The translations under genes and the position numbers were made by a program. Shown here in pieces: positions 37,059 to 46,004 of a stretch of 64,000 nucleotides of DNA. Below the pieces are notes generated by a model, which ran no database searches, was not told the DNA's origin, and worked only from the letters and a program-made list of their open reading frames with translations. Every line of letters starts with the position of its first letter. Position 1 is the first letter of the stretch. The stretch is from Rhodoferax sp. (GTDB lineage: Bacteria > Pseudomonadota > Gammaproteobacteria > Burkholderiales > Burkholderiaceae_C), in the NCBI GenBank assembly GCA_003133245.1, contig PKWM01000021.1, positions 62,001-126,000 on the forward strand, read 5' to 3'.

Positions 37059-37806
37059 GCACGTCACCAACCGGGTTGTCACCAAAGTCCGCGCGCGCAA
37101 GGTAACTCAGCACGCGGCTGGCTGCCTCGGTCGGTGAGGCGAGCTGGCCGGTCAGCTTGAGATTGACAAAGTTGCTTTTATCCGGAAATGCTGCTGCATC
37201 AGTGTCGCGTAATTGGCTTTGCATGCCGGTATCAATCACGCCGGGTGCCAGCGAGCAGACCGCGGCACCGTGCGGTTTGAGGGCCTCGTCTAGCGCCAGA
37301 CAGCGCGTGAAGTGGTCCAGGCCCGCCTTGGCGGCGCAATAAGCCGCCTGCGACGCCATCGCGCGTCGGCCCAGGCCGGACGATATGTTGAGCACTTTGC
37401 GCGGTATAGCCAAGCGGTCGGTCGCCCGTAAAAAAGCCGCCGTCAGTAACAAAGGGGCTTCCAGACCGACTCGCAGCGCACGGGCCAGATCGTGCGGATC
37501 GGAGTCACTCAGAGGCGCAATTTGTGGCAGAACCCCGGCATTGTTGATGAGCGTGGCGCTGGCAAATGAGGTTGCCGCGCGGCTTCCCATCCATTGCGCC
37601 AGCCTGCTCGCTGCGGCGGCGCCGTCTTCAAGATCAAGTGACCATTGTTCGAGCGGGCACTTCAGCGCGTCGGCACGGGTTGCCAGCGCTTCGTTGCGAT
37701 GGCGTGAAATGCACAACAGCATGTGCTCGGCACTCAGCAACTGTTGCGCCATGGCCAAACCCATGCCGCGTGATGCGCCGGTGATGATGTAGAGATGTTG
37801 AACCAT
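37051..37806 (-). CDS. short-chain dehydrogenase/reductase
   Basis: A 251-residue Rossmann oxidoreductase with the NAD(P) loop TGASRGMGLAMA, the NNAG motif (LINNAGVLPQ), catalytic Ser in NISSGLGRRA and the YCAAK active-site pair (Y-x3-K), followed by APGVIDTGMQ. It most resembles sepiapterin-reductase-like SDRs. Its 3' end overlaps ygbA, so it is co-transcribed with an NO-response gene, which raises the possibility of a pterin or carbonyl-reducing role under nitrosative stress; substrate unknown. Confidence 0.85.
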   Translation of the reverse strand: MVQHLYIITGASRGMGLAMAQQLLSAEHMLLCISRHRNEALATRADALKCPLEQWSLDLEDGAAAASRLAQWMGSRAATSFASATLINNAGVLPQIAPLSDSDPHDLARALRVGLEAPLLLTAAFLRATDRLAIPRKVLNISSGLGRRAMASQAAYCAAKAGLDHFTRCLALDEALKPHGAAVCSLAPGVIDTGMQSQLRDTDAAAFPDKSNFVNLKLTGQLASPTEAASRVLSYLARADFGDNPVGDVRE

Positions 37807-37912
37807 GCTAAACCCCTGCTTCTTGGTGGCCCATTATGGACGGCGCGCCTCAACCCTTAAGATGTGAGCGGCACTTCAGTTACAAATTCTTCTTGTTTAC
37901 TATTTCGTCATC

Positions 37913-39118
37913 ATGAAACCTGACTCTTTACCCATCTTCTCTGCCGCTAAAACGGCTGCTCCTGACTTGAAGGATTGGCCATTTTTGCGTCTGGGTTTTC
38001 GGCCTTTTTATCTTGGCGGCGCGCTGCTGGCAGTACTGATCGTGCCACTGTGGCTGGCCATGTTTTTGGGTTGGCTGCAACTCACACCCACGTCGCAGCC
38101 GCTGCTGTGGCATGTTCATGAAATGCTTTTTGGTTTTGCCGTGGCGATCATTGTTGGCTTTCTGCTGACCGCTGGTGCAAATTGGACCGGTCGGGCGACG
38201 CCGCGTGGGCCAACGCTGGCGGCGTTGGCTTTGTTGTGGCTGGCCGCGCGTGTGGCTTCGCTGAGCGGGCCTTACCTGGCGTATGCGTTGCTTGACATCG
38301 CGCTGCTGCCGGTCGTGGCGGGCATTCTGGTCAACATCTTGCTGCGTTCACGCAACTACCGCAATCTGCCTTTGGCTTTGATGCTGGCCTTGCTGGCGGT
38401 TGCCAACCTGGTGTTTCATCTGGCGGTGCTGGGGGTGTTGCAAGTGTTGCCGATGACGCCCATGTACGTTGGGCTGGCGCTGATTGTGCTGGTTGAATGT
38501 GTGATGGCTGGGCGCGTGATTCCGGCTTTTACCATGGCGGTTACGCCGGGGTTGAAATTGGTCGTTACGAAGTGGCTGGAGTGGCTCACCTTGAGCGTCA
38601 CCGCGCTGGGCTTGACACTGTGGGCCTTGGCACCGCCCAGTGTGGCAGGTTTTGCTGTATTGGGAATTGCTGCTGTGCTGCAAACCAAGCGCTTGCTGGG
38701 CTGGCAGCCTGGGTTGACCCTCAAGCGTCCGATTTTGTGGATCCTGCACGCCGCTTATGCATGGATACCGGTTGGCCTGGTGTTGTTGGCACTGACGCAG
38801 ATTGGCCTGATACCGGCCTCAGCGGGAATTCACGCGTTGACGGTTGGAGCTACCGGCGGCCTCATCATCGGCATGATCACGCGCACGGCACGCGGTCACA
38901 CCGGCCGGCCTTTGGCGGTGTCGCAGGCTGAAGTGTTGGCCTACGTCCTGGTGATGAGCGCGGCGTTGCTGCGCGTGTTGTTGCCCCTGATGGCGCCCTC
39001 GCTGCTGCTGTATTTTCTCGTTGCTGCGGCGCTGGCCTGGAGCTTTGCGTTTCTGATCTACCTGTGGCTATTCACGCCCTGGTTGCTGCGCACCCGGCTG
39101 GACGGCAAGGACGGTTAA
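37913..39118 (+). CDS. nnrS: NnrS-family heme-copper membrane protein
   Basis: A 401-residue protein with about twelve membrane helices. It has the family start WPFLRLGFRPFYLGGALLAV, then LWHVHEMLFGFAVAIIVGFL LTA and a C-terminal GGLIIGMITRTARGHTGR, with histidines placed to bind heme and copper. NnrS proteins relieve nitrosative stress, in Vibrio by preventing iron-dinitrosyl build-up. It is divergent from the SDR/ygbA pair in the NO block. The gene ends directly at a palindromic repeat. Confidence 0.93.
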   Translation: MKPDSLPIFSAAKTAAPDLKDWPFLRLGFRPFYLGGALLAVLIVPLWLAMFLGWLQLTPTSQPLLWHVHEMLFGFAVAIIVGFLLTAGANWTGRATPRGPTLAALALLWLAARVASLSGPYLAYALLDIALLPVVAGILVNILLRSRNYRNLPLALMLALLAVANLVFHLAVLGVLQVLPMTPMYVGLALIVLVECVMAGRVIPAFTMAVTPGLKLVVTKWLEWLTLSVTALGLTLWALAPPSVAGFAVLGIAAVLQTKRLLGWQPGLTLKRPILWILHAAYAWIPVGLVLLALTQIGLIPASAGIHALTVGATGGLIIGMITRTARGHTGRPLAVSQAEVLAYVLVMSAALLRVLLPLMAPSLLLYFLVAAALAWSFAFLIYLWLFTPWLLRTRLDGKDG

Positions 39119-39248
39119 TTCCATTTCTAAATCACCCCTGTCGTTGTTGTCTAGCCTTGCCCTCCGTCGATGCCGACAGGCAGCAAAGGACAAGCAATAG
39201 GACTGCCTGCGGCTCGACGCCTAGACAGGAATGATTTGGAAATGGAAT
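39118..39248. repeat. 131-base long imperfect hairpin element
   Basis: The ends ATTCCATTTCTAAATCA (39118-39134) and TGATTTGGAAATGGAAT (39232-39248) are inverted repeats with one mismatch. Inside, CGTCGATGCCGACAGGCAG pairs with CTGCCTGCGGCTCGACG, and parts of CCTGTC/TCTAG pair with CTAGACAGG, so nearly the whole element folds into one stem. It starts at the nnrS stop codon and ends before malonyl-CoA decarboxylase. A related element with the same ATTCC-A/G-TTTC ends lies at 45901-46004. No coding capacity. Confidence 0.65.
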
Positions 39249-39271
39249 AAGCCTGGGCAGTCGGCAAGTTA

Positions 39272-40726
39272 ATGAACTATATTTCCCGTCAACAACTGAT
39301 TCCTGCAATGAACCCTCCCACATGGCTAGCTCGCAACGTTTCCAAATTGCTACCGACGGCCGGTAAAGCCAGTACCGTTGGCGCGCTGCGTTGCACCCAG
39401 GAGCGTCTGGCGACCACTTTGAGTCGCAAAGGAGAGGCGCTGTCGCCGCGTCAACTGCGACGTGTACTGGCTGACTTGCAGGGCGTCGCGGACAGCCAGG
39501 TCAGCGAGGTTGAAGGTGGGCAGCGTGCCATGGACTTTTCCCGCTGGTATGAAGCCGCCACGTCAGCGCAGAGGTGCGATTGCTGGCTTTTAATGAGTGA
39601 GCAGTTTGCGCCTGACCTGCAAAAAATTCAGGCGGCGCGCGAACCCTATGAAGCAGCCCAGAACACGCCCGATGCGGGGCCGGCCGAGATCAGGTTGCGC
39701 CAGGCGCTGGCGTCGCCGCGCACCCGCTTGTTGCAGCGTTTTGCGGTATTCCCGCAGGGCCTGCGTTTCTTGCTCGACCTGCGCGCCCAACTGTTGCCTC
39801 ACCTGAAAACCGAAAAACGCCTGCTGGCACTCGACAGCGAGCTTGAAAGCCTGTTCTCGACCTGGTTTGACGTCGCCTTCCTGGAACTGCGCCGCATCAA
39901 CTGGGACTCGCCCGCATCCTTGATTGAGAAGCTGATCCAGTACGAGGCCGTGCACGACATTCGCGGCTGGAACGATGTTAAAAACCGGCTTGATCCGGAT
40001 CGTCGCTGTTATGGTTTTTTTCATCCGCAATTGCCCAACGAACCGCTGATCTTTGTCGAGGTGGCGCTGCTTGATGATTTGCCTCAGGCGATCTCGCCGC
40101 TGCTCGACGAAGCGGCCGCTGCCGCCGATCTTGCCAAAGCCACCACCGCCATTTTCTACTCGATTAGCAACACCCAGACCGGTCTGCGGGGGGTGAGTTT
40201 TGGCGACTCGTTGATCAAGCGCGTGGTTGAAACGCTCAAGACCGAGTTTGCGCGTTTGAAGACTTTTGCCACGCTCTCGCCGATGCCCGGTTTTCGCGCC
40301 TGGCTGGGCAAGAATGCCTCAAGCATGCTGGACAAGCTCAATGCCAAAACCCGCGTTGCGCTGGCGCGCTCGCTGGGTGTAGAGACGGTGACGGCGGCCG
40401 ACTTGCTGGCGGCGGCTGAGCAGGCACTGGCGCTCGACACCAAATCGCCGCTGCGCCGTTTCTTGATGCAATGCGCAGCCCACTATCTGAGCCGGGAACT
40501 CGCAGGTGGCAAACCCGTTGATCCGGTGACGCGTTTCCACTTGAGCAACGGCGCGCGCATTGAACGGCTGAACTGGGGTGGTGACCTGAGCGCCAAAGGC
40601 TTCAAACAGTCTTACGGGATGATGGTCAATTACCTCTACGACCTCAAACGCCTGGACAAGTACCGCGCCCAATTTTCCAAAAGCAAAATCGCGGTGTCCA
40701 GTGCGATGGCCGACCTGGAATTTTGA
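39272..40726 (+). CDS. mcd: malonyl-CoA decarboxylase
   Basis: A 484-residue enzyme converting malonyl-CoA to acetyl-CoA and CO2. The helical N-terminal domain ends around SLIEKLIQYEAVHDI. The acetyltransferase-like catalytic domain has CYGFFHPQLPNEPLIFVEVA, FYSISNTQTGLRGVSFGDSL and RFHLSNGARIERLNWGGDLS followed by QSYGMMVNYLY, with the conserved Ser and His of the family. ATG 39308 (MNPPTWLARN) is an alternative start. No malonate transporter or malonyl-CoA synthetase is adjacent, so it may work in control of malonyl-CoA level. Confidence 0.9.
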   Translation: MNYISRQQLIPAMNPPTWLARNVSKLLPTAGKASTVGALRCTQERLATTLSRKGEALSPRQLRRVLADLQGVADSQVSEVEGGQRAMDFSRWYEAATSAQRCDCWLLMSEQFAPDLQKIQAAREPYEAAQNTPDAGPAEIRLRQALASPRTRLLQRFAVFPQGLRFLLDLRAQLLPHLKTEKRLLALDSELESLFSTWFDVAFLELRRINWDSPASLIEKLIQYEAVHDIRGWNDVKNRLDPDRRCYGFFHPQLPNEPLIFVEVALLDDLPQAISPLLDEAAAAADLAKATTAIFYSISNTQTGLRGVSFGDSLIKRVVETLKTEFARLKTFATLSPMPGFRAWLGKNASSMLDKLNAKTRVALARSLGVETVTAADLLAAAEQALALDTKSPLRRFLMQCAAHYLSRELAGGKPVDPVTRFHLSNGARIERLNWGGDLSAKGFKQSYGMMVNYLYDLKRLDKYRAQFSKSKIAVSSAMADLEF

Positions 40727-40736
40727 AACAAAGTCT

Positions 40737-40767
40737 CTTGGGACGCTGCGCCGGGCAGCGGTCCAAG
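40737..40767. terminator. hairpin between convergent mcd and cytochrome c' genes
   Basis: CTTGGGACGCTGC (40737-40749) pairs with GCAGCGGTCCAAG (40755-40767) over 13 positions with two mismatches. It sits midway between the stops of two convergent genes and probably ends both transcripts. No long T-tract is present. Confidence 0.55.
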
Positions 40768-40774
40768 CACCCAA

Positions 40775-41230
40775 TTACTTGGCCCTGAAGTTGTCGTGGC
40801 ACCCTTTGCACGTGTTCGCGGCGCTGCCAAACGCTACCTTCAGGCTGTCGAGCGTACCGACTTTGGCAGCGGCGCTGAGCTTGGTGGCCTCGGCCACCAG
40901 CTTGTCGGCGGATTCCTTGAATTTGGCGGAGTCTTTCCAGACGTCGGGCAGGGCCTTGGTGTTGCCGCCCTTGTCGGTGCCTTCGCCAAAAGCGGCCCAC
41001 GGTAATTTAGACAGGCTTTCCACAATGACCGCGTTTCCCGCTGCCTGCCTGGCATCGAACGCCGTCTTGCCGTTGGCCATGGCGCCCAGGCGAGCGAAAT
41101 GCGTCCCCATCACCGTCATTGCGCTTTGGCGGTACTTGATGGCGTCTTCGGGCTTGGCGAACTGGGCCACGGCGGGCGTGACCAGGGCCGCAACTGAAGC
41201 GGCCAGAACAAATGCAGCAATTGCTTTCAT
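40775..41230 (-). CDS. cycP: cytochrome c'
   Basis: A 151-residue periplasmic protein with a signal peptide (residues 1-22, ending TPAVA-QFA). Helices KPEDAIKYRQSAMTVMGTHF and others build a four-helix bundle, and the heme c site CKGCHDNFRAK lies at the very C-terminus, the layout of cytochrome c'. These five-coordinate hemes bind NO, and in some bacteria protect against it. This fits the NO block upstream. It is divergent from a cytochrome b561 gene, a pairing often seen. Confidence 0.92.
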   Translation of the reverse strand: MKAIAAFVLAASVAALVTPAVAQFAKPEDAIKYRQSAMTVMGTHFARLGAMANGKTAFDARQAAGNAVIVESLSKLPWAAFGEGTDKGGNTKALPDVWKDSAKFKESADKLVAEATKLSAAAKVGTLDSLKVAFGSAANTCKGCHDNFRAK

Positions 41231-41361
41231 CGAATATCCTTTAGGGGTTGAAGGAGAGGTTTGTGAAAACAAGATTGTTTAAAACATCGGATTGAGAACG
41301 AGTGTATCGGCGCGAGCGATTTCTTGCTGGCGGCGCTCAAGCCTATCGTTAAAGGATTTCC

Positions 41362-42027
41362 ATGACACACAAAATCAGGGTTTGGGATTTGCCCACGCGT
41401 GTTTTTCACTGGGCGTTGGTGTTGTGCATTGCCGGCTCCGTCATTGCCGGAGAAATCGGCGGCAACGCCATGCCCTGGCACTTCAGGATAGGCTACACGG
41501 TGCTGAGCCTGCTGCTGTTTCGCGTCGTATGGGGCTTCGTTGGCGGACGCTGGTCGCGCTTTGCTTCGTTTGTGCATGCGCCGGCCACAGTGCTGGCCTA
41601 CATCATGGGGCGTGGTTTGCCGGAACACACCGTGGGACACAACCCGCTGGGCGCGGGCTCGGTGCTGGCACTGCTGTTTTTTCTGTTGGGGCAGGTGCTC
41701 AGTGGCAGTTTCAGCAGCGACGAGATCGCCTTTTCCGGGCCGCTCACCAAGTTTGTTTCCAACGCCACTGTCAGCCTGGCCACGACCTACCACAAGGAGA
41801 TTGGCAAGAGCATTCTGATTGTGTTGGTATTGCTGCATGTCGGTGCCATCGTGTACTACCGCATTTGCAAGAACCAGAACCTGGCGGCGGCGATGCTGCA
41901 CGGCGACAAGGAACTTGAACACCCGGCACCGTCGTCGCGCGACGATGCCGGCTCGCGCGCCGTTGCGGCGGTGGTGTTCGTCATTTGCGCCAGCCTGGTT
42001 GCCTGGGGTGTGCAACTGCTTGGCTGA
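41362..42027 (+). CDS. cytochrome b561-type membrane electron carrier
   Basis: A 221-residue protein with about four to five membrane helices. It starts VWDLPTRVFHWALVLCIAGS, which has the first heme-ligand histidine of bacterial b561/Ni-hydrogenase b-type cytochromes. Further histidines in TTYHKEIGKSILIVLVLLHV would complete the heme sites. It probably passes electrons from the quinol pool to periplasmic c-type cytochromes, and its neighbour cytochrome c' is the obvious candidate. Confidence 0.88.
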   Translation: MTHKIRVWDLPTRVFHWALVLCIAGSVIAGEIGGNAMPWHFRIGYTVLSLLLFRVVWGFVGGRWSRFASFVHAPATVLAYIMGRGLPEHTVGHNPLGAGSVLALLFFLLGQVLSGSFSSDEIAFSGPLTKFVSNATVSLATTYHKEIGKSILIVLVLLHVGAIVYYRICKNQNLAAAMLHGDKELEHPAPSSRDDAGSRAVAAVVFVICASLVAWGVQLLG

Positions 42028-42082
42028 ACAATCACGGCGGACGGTTGAGGTTCGCTATTCACTACACAACAGAGGAGTCATC

Positions 42083-43015
42083 GTGAAAATTTTGGTACTG
42101 GGTGCCGGCGCCACCGGCGGTTATTTCGGCGGTCGCCTTCATCAGGCGGGCGCAGACGTTACGTTTTTGGTGCGCGCCAAACGAGCGCAGCAGCTCGCCA
42201 CGCAGGGCCTGGTGATTGAGAGTACCAAGGACAAGGTTGCCTTGCCGGTCAAGACCGTGCTGGCCGAGGCGGTCAAGCCCGACTATGACGTTGTTATCCT
42301 GGCCTGCAAAGCCTTTGACCTTGACAGCAGCATTGCCGCCATCACCCCTGCCATGGGCTCTGCCACCTGCGTCCTGCCGCTGCTCAACGGCATCTCTCAC
42401 CTCGACGCGCTGGACGCGGCGTTTGGGATCAACCGCGTCATGGGCGGTGCTTGCCAGATCGCCGCAACACTCACCAAAGACGGCGTCGTTAAATCATTGA
42501 CTGCGGCACAATCCATCGTCTGGGGAACGCGTGACGCAGCGCAAGCGGCGCTGGCGCACAAGCTGGCAGACGCTTTCGCCAACACCGTGGTGGACTGGAA
42601 AGTCTCTAGCAACATCATGCTTGACATGTGGGAAAAGGTGACGTTCCTATGCACCCTGGCCGGCATGACCTGTTTGATGCGTGCATCGGTGGGCGATATT
42701 TTGGCCACGCCGCACGGACACAGCTTGATCCAGCGCTGCTTCGACTCCTGTGTGGCCATTGCCACCCAAGAGGGCTTCGCGCCGCGCGCCAACGTCATTG
42801 AACGTTTCCAGGCCGTGTTAAGCGCCAAAGGCTCAACGCTCACGGCATCGATGCTGCGCGATATCGAAAACAATATGCCGGTGGAAGCCGATCACGTGGT
42901 TGGCTTCATGCTGAGCAAAGCGCGCAGACACGGCATCGACGACCTGATGTTGCAGCTGGCTTACACGCATTTGAAAGCCTACGAGGCGCGGCGCGCGCGG
43001 CAGACCTCGTCATAA
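42083..43015 (+). CDS. ketopantoate reductase family protein (PanE/ApbA)
   Basis: A 310-residue NADPH-dependent reductase with the N-terminal Rossmann loop ILVLGAGATGGYFGGRL, the catalytic-lysine region DYDVVILACKAFDLDS, LPLLNGISHLDAL, and the C-terminal helical domain (MWEKVTFLCTLAGMTCLMRA). PanE makes pantoate for CoA; bacteria often have several paralogues with other substrates, so the precise role is open. The GTG at 42083 with AGAGGAG upstream is the start; the track version adds 88 residues from the b561 gene in another frame. Confidence 0.85.
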   Translation: MKILVLGAGATGGYFGGRLHQAGADVTFLVRAKRAQQLATQGLVIESTKDKVALPVKTVLAEAVKPDYDVVILACKAFDLDSSIAAITPAMGSATCVLPLLNGISHLDALDAAFGINRVMGGACQIAATLTKDGVVKSLTAAQSIVWGTRDAAQAALAHKLADAFANTVVDWKVSSNIMLDMWEKVTFLCTLAGMTCLMRASVGDILATPHGHSLIQRCFDSCVAIATQEGFAPRANVIERFQAVLSAKGSTLTASMLRDIENNMPVEADHVVGFMLSKARRHGIDDLMLQLAYTHLKAYEARRARQTSS

Positions 43016-43184
43016 CAGGGTGAGCAGCGTCTGACGGTTGTTGCCGACCTCTGGCGCTAGCTTGTCGAGGCTAAAACGAAAGACATTGCAGGTCTATCTG
43101 GTAGGTCGGCTTGAGACACGAAAGCGACATTCAGCTTTCCGAACTGCTCGCTCCAAACCCGACATTTATATCCGCCGTTTGATT

Positions 43185-43302
43185 GCCTTGACAAGTCGAT
43201 GGTGCTCGAATCCAGGGCATAGCCTTCCCCGCAATGTTGACATCGAGTCCGAGCGGCTCGTCGGCATAGAGCTTGTTGGCGCGACGAATCAGCACCGCAG
43301 GA
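43185..43302 (-). pseudogene. fragment of an IS4-type transposase
   Basis: Read on the minus strand, one frame gives [23 protein letters not shown] and, after a one-base shift, YALDSSTIDLS. This matches the conserved core around the first catalytic aspartate of IS4-family transposases (LYxDEP...YALDSTTIDLCL, from memory). Nothing recognisable continues on either side and no terminal repeats are visible. The fragment fills most of the 273-base gap between the ketopantoate reductase and RluA genes and abuts the RluA C-terminus. Confidence 0.55.
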
Positions 43303-44194
43303 AGTGTAATTGGCGTTGACTTGCAAACTGCCGCTGCTGCCCTGTGACCGGATCGATAAACTCGATTTGTTTGGCCAGCAGTTGCAGCGGGTGGGCGTAG
43401 TCGATTTGCCCCTCTGGGGTGAGCGCCGGGTAGAGGCCATCGTTCAAGATCGGCAGCCCGAGCGCCGCCATATGGACGCGCAACTGGTGGCGCTTGCCGG
43501 TGACGGGCTTGAGCTGGTAGCGAGCCAGCCCAGCGCTGACCTCCAGTACATCGATGTCGGTCACTGCGTTGGGCGTGCCACTCACCTCGTGTTGCAGCAT
43601 GAAGTGGCCAGCCTCGACGATCCGGCTCGCGCGGGTCAGCGGCAACTCTATATCCGCACGCCAGGGCGCAATCGCCTCGTAGGTTTTTTCGACCCGGTGC
43701 TGGCTGAACAGGGTGTGGTAAGCGGCGCGGGTCTCGGGCTGCTTGCAAAACAGCACCAACCCAGCGGTGTCGCGGTCGATGCGGTGAATCGGCACCAGCG
43801 TATTAAGTCCGAGTTTGAGTTTGAGCCGCACCAGCACGGTCTCGGCCAAATAGCCGCCCGAAGGCATCACCGGCAAGAAATGCGGCTTATCGACCACCAC
43901 AAGTTGCGCATCCTGGAACAACACCACTTCATCAAAGGGAATGTGCGGTTCATTCGTCACCGCGCGGTAGTAGTACAGCCTGACATGGCTGCGGTAGGCG
44001 CTGTCCGGTGGCACCGGACAGCCTTGCTCATCGATCACATTTCCGCTTGCCATGCGCTGTTGCCAGACGGTAGCGGCGATGCCCGGAAAGCGCTCTGCTA
44101 AAAACTCCAGTACCGTTGGCCAGTCACCGGCGGGCAGGCCGACGCAACTCGGCCCGATACCGTTGCGCGTGGGAGGTGTGCTAGACCCGTTCAA
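43289..44194 (-). CDS. RluA-family 23S/tRNA pseudouridine synthase
   Basis: A protein of about 300 residues. The catalytic motif is [15 protein letters not shown] (Asp in R-x-D), followed by EKTYEAIAP and the C-terminal [20 protein letters not shown], all typical of RluA-type synthases. There is an N-terminal S4-like part ([13 protein letters not shown]). The start is uncertain: the track begins deep inside trmB, and I favour a TTG at 44194 ([11 protein letters not shown]) that overlaps trmB by 14 bases. The C-terminal end ([12 protein letters not shown]) touches an IS relic and may have been altered by it. Confidence 0.85.
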   Translation of the reverse strand: MNGSSTPPTRNGIGPSCVGLPAGDWPTVLEFLAERFPGIAATVWQQRMASGNVIDEQGCPVPPDSAYRSHVRLYYYRAVTNEPHIPFDEVVLFQDAQLVVVDKPHFLPVMPSGGYLAETVLVRLKLKLGLNTLVPIHRIDRDTAGLVLFCKQPETRAAYHTLFSQHRVEKTYEAIAPWRADIELPLTRASRIVEAGHFMLQHEVSGTPNAVTDIDVLEVSAGLARYQLKPVTGKRHQLRVHMAALGLPILNDGLYPALTPEGQIDYAHPLQLLAKQIEFIDPVTGQQRQFASQRQLHFLRC

Positions 44195-45005
44195 ACACCA
44201 GATCCCAGACGCCGTGGCCGAGTTTGATGCCGCGGTTTTCAAACTTGGTGAGCGGCCGGTAGTCGGGCTTGAACGCATAGCCGACTAGCTCTGGGTGGGT
44301 CAACGTCGCAGGGTTTTTCAGCAGCGGTTCATGGCTTAACACATCGAGCATCTGCTCGGCATAAGACTGCCAGTCGGTGGCGCAGTGCAGGTAGCCGCCG
44401 ACCTTCAAACGCGCGGCCAGCTTGGCCACCCGCGCTGCCTGGATCAGGCGGCGTTTGTTGTGTCTTTTCTTGTGCCACGGGTCAGGAAAAAAGATGTGGA
44501 TGCCGTCCAGACTTTGCAGCGCCAGCATGTTGTCGATGACCTCCACCGCGTCGTGCGCGCAGATGCGAATGTTGTGCAAATCCTGTTCGCCGATGCGCTT
44601 GAGCAGCGCACCGACGCCGGGTTCGTGCACCTCGCAGCACAGGAAATTTATCTGCGGCATCAGGGCGGCGACGTGGGCGGTGGCTTCACCCATGCCAAAA
44701 CCGATTTCCAGGATCAGCGGTCGCTTCTTTTGAACGTCCGTGAGACGATCAAGCGCGGTTGCATCGGTGAAAGCAGCATCAAGATCAAGCAGGCCAGACT
44801 GGTAGGGCAACAGGAATTTGGGCCCAATGGCGGCCACCGCCTTGGCCTGACCGGCTGTTGTGCGACCCGAGCGCAGCACAAAACTCTTGATCGCTTTGGG
44901 GTGGGTCACACCCGGCAAGCGGCCAGCGTTGCGTGGGATGCCTGTGGCTGCCAGGGGAGGGAGGTTTGTATCGTTCACAGAGCAGGATTGTAGAGACGAG
45001 ACCAA
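44181..45005 (-). CDS. trmB: tRNA (guanine-N7)-methyltransferase
   Basis: A SAM-dependent enzyme forming m7G46 in tRNA. It shows the SAM site [19 protein letters not shown], the family line [20 protein letters not shown] with the catalytic Asp, and the C-terminal [19 protein letters not shown] (R-G-x-K-L-G-H). A GTG at 44978 would give a shorter, equally plausible N-terminus. It overlaps the gluQ end upstream and the RluA start downstream, making a three-gene RNA-modification operon. Confidence 0.94.
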   Translation of the reverse strand: MVSSLQSCSVNDTNLPPLAATGIPRNAGRLPGVTHPKAIKSFVLRSGRTTAGQAKAVAAIGPKFLLPYQSGLLDLDAAFTDATALDRLTDVQKKRPLILEIGFGMGEATAHVAALMPQINFLCCEVHEPGVGALLKRIGEQDLHNIRICAHDAVEVIDNMLALQSLDGIHIFFPDPWHKKRHNKRRLIQAARVAKLAARLKVGGYLHCATDWQSYAEQMLDVLSHEPLLKNPATLTHPELVGYAFKPDYRPLTKFENRGIKLGHGVWDLVFERV

Positions 45006-45856
45006 TATTCAACCCAAGCCACCAGTGCCTGCGTCACACTGCCACGCAAGACCGGCAGCCCCAACACCTGAGCAGCGCTATTGAGCACGGCTAGCGGGTC
45101 GCCGCTACCCAGCGGTTGCGCCCCATTTTGTTTGGACAGCTTTTCACCGTTGGCGCCCAGCACCAGCGGTGTGTGCAGGTAGCGCGGTGTCGGCAAACCA
45201 AGGGCGTGTTGCAACACGATTTGCCGTGCCGTGTTGTCGAGCAGATCCTCGCCGCGCACCACGTTCGTGATACCCTGCGCGGCGTCATCGACGACCACGG
45301 CGAGTTGGTAGGTGAAGGAGCCATCAAAGCGTTTGAGCACAAAGTCGCCAACCTCGGCTTGCACGTCTTGCTGTTGTGGCCCGCAGCGGCGGTCGCTCCA
45401 TTTGATCACGTCTTGGCTCTGGATTTGCAGTCGCCACGAACGCGGTGCCCGACCGGCCAGACTCAGGCGGCAAGTGCCGGGGTAAACCAACTCGGCGTGG
45501 CGGCTCCGGCCTTGCCCCAGGCGACTCAGCGTGGCTTCAACGTCTTGGCGCGAACAGGCGCAGGGGTAGGCCAGCCCTTGGCTCAGTAGCTGCTCTAAGG
45601 CCTGCTGGTAGCGTTCGCTGCGCGCGGATTGCCACACGGGTACCTGGTCGCTGTACAAACCGCAGGCAGCAAGTTGCTGCAAGATGATCTGATCCATCCC
45701 GGCTGGGCAGCGTGGCTTGTCTATGTCTTCGATGCGTACCAGCCATTGGCCGACGTGGGCGCGAGCGTCGAGCCAGCTTGCCAGTGCCGCCACCAGCGAG
45801 CCCGCATGCAGTGGCCCGGTAGGAGACGGGGCGAAGCGGCCGATGTAGTTCGGCAT
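44975..45856 (-). CDS. gluQ: glutamyl-Q tRNA(Asp) synthetase
   Basis: A 293-residue truncated relative of GluRS that attaches glutamate to queuosine in the anticodon of tRNA-Asp. It has [20 protein letters not shown] (HIGH-equivalent HAGS), zinc-type cysteines in [12 protein letters not shown] and YPGTCR, and the KMSKS-equivalent EKLSKQNGA. It lacks the anticodon-binding domain of GluRS, as expected. A palindromic repeat lies directly upstream. Confidence 0.94.
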   Translation of the reverse strand: MPNYIGRFAPSPTGPLHAGSLVAALASWLDARAHVGQWLVRIEDIDKPRCPAGMDQIILQQLAACGLYSDQVPVWQSARSERYQQALEQLLSQGLAYPCACSRQDVEATLSRLGQGRSRHAELVYPGTCRLSLAGRAPRSWRLQIQSQDVIKWSDRRCGPQQQDVQAEVGDFVLKRFDGSFTYQLAVVVDDAAQGITNVVRGEDLLDNTARQIVLQHALGLPTPRYLHTPLVLGANGEKLSKQNGAQPLGSGDPLAVLNSAAQVLGLPVLRGSVTQALVAWVEYWSRLYNPAL

Positions 45857-45900
45857 GGGCGTTTGCCGGGATTTGGTCAGTTCAGCGCGAGTGGCCTCTC

Positions 45901-46004
45901 ATTCCGTTTCCAGTTCAATGCGAGATTAGGCGCACCGACGCAGACAGCACTTCAGGTGCGGCCAGGAGGTGTAACGACATATCGCTTTGAAATGGAAATG
46001 GAAT
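45901..46004. repeat. 104-base palindromic element with ATTCC-x-TTTC ends
   Basis: The ends ATTCCGTTTCCAGTTCAATG and the inverted copy ending AAATGGAAATGGAAT pair in about 18 of 22 positions. An inner stem GCACC (45932 region) pairs with GGTGC (45955 region). The terminal ten bases match those of the element at 39118-39248, suggesting one family of small non-coding hairpin elements. It sits between the gluQ start and the end of the flavoprotein gene, overlapping that stop by a base. Confidence 0.6.
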
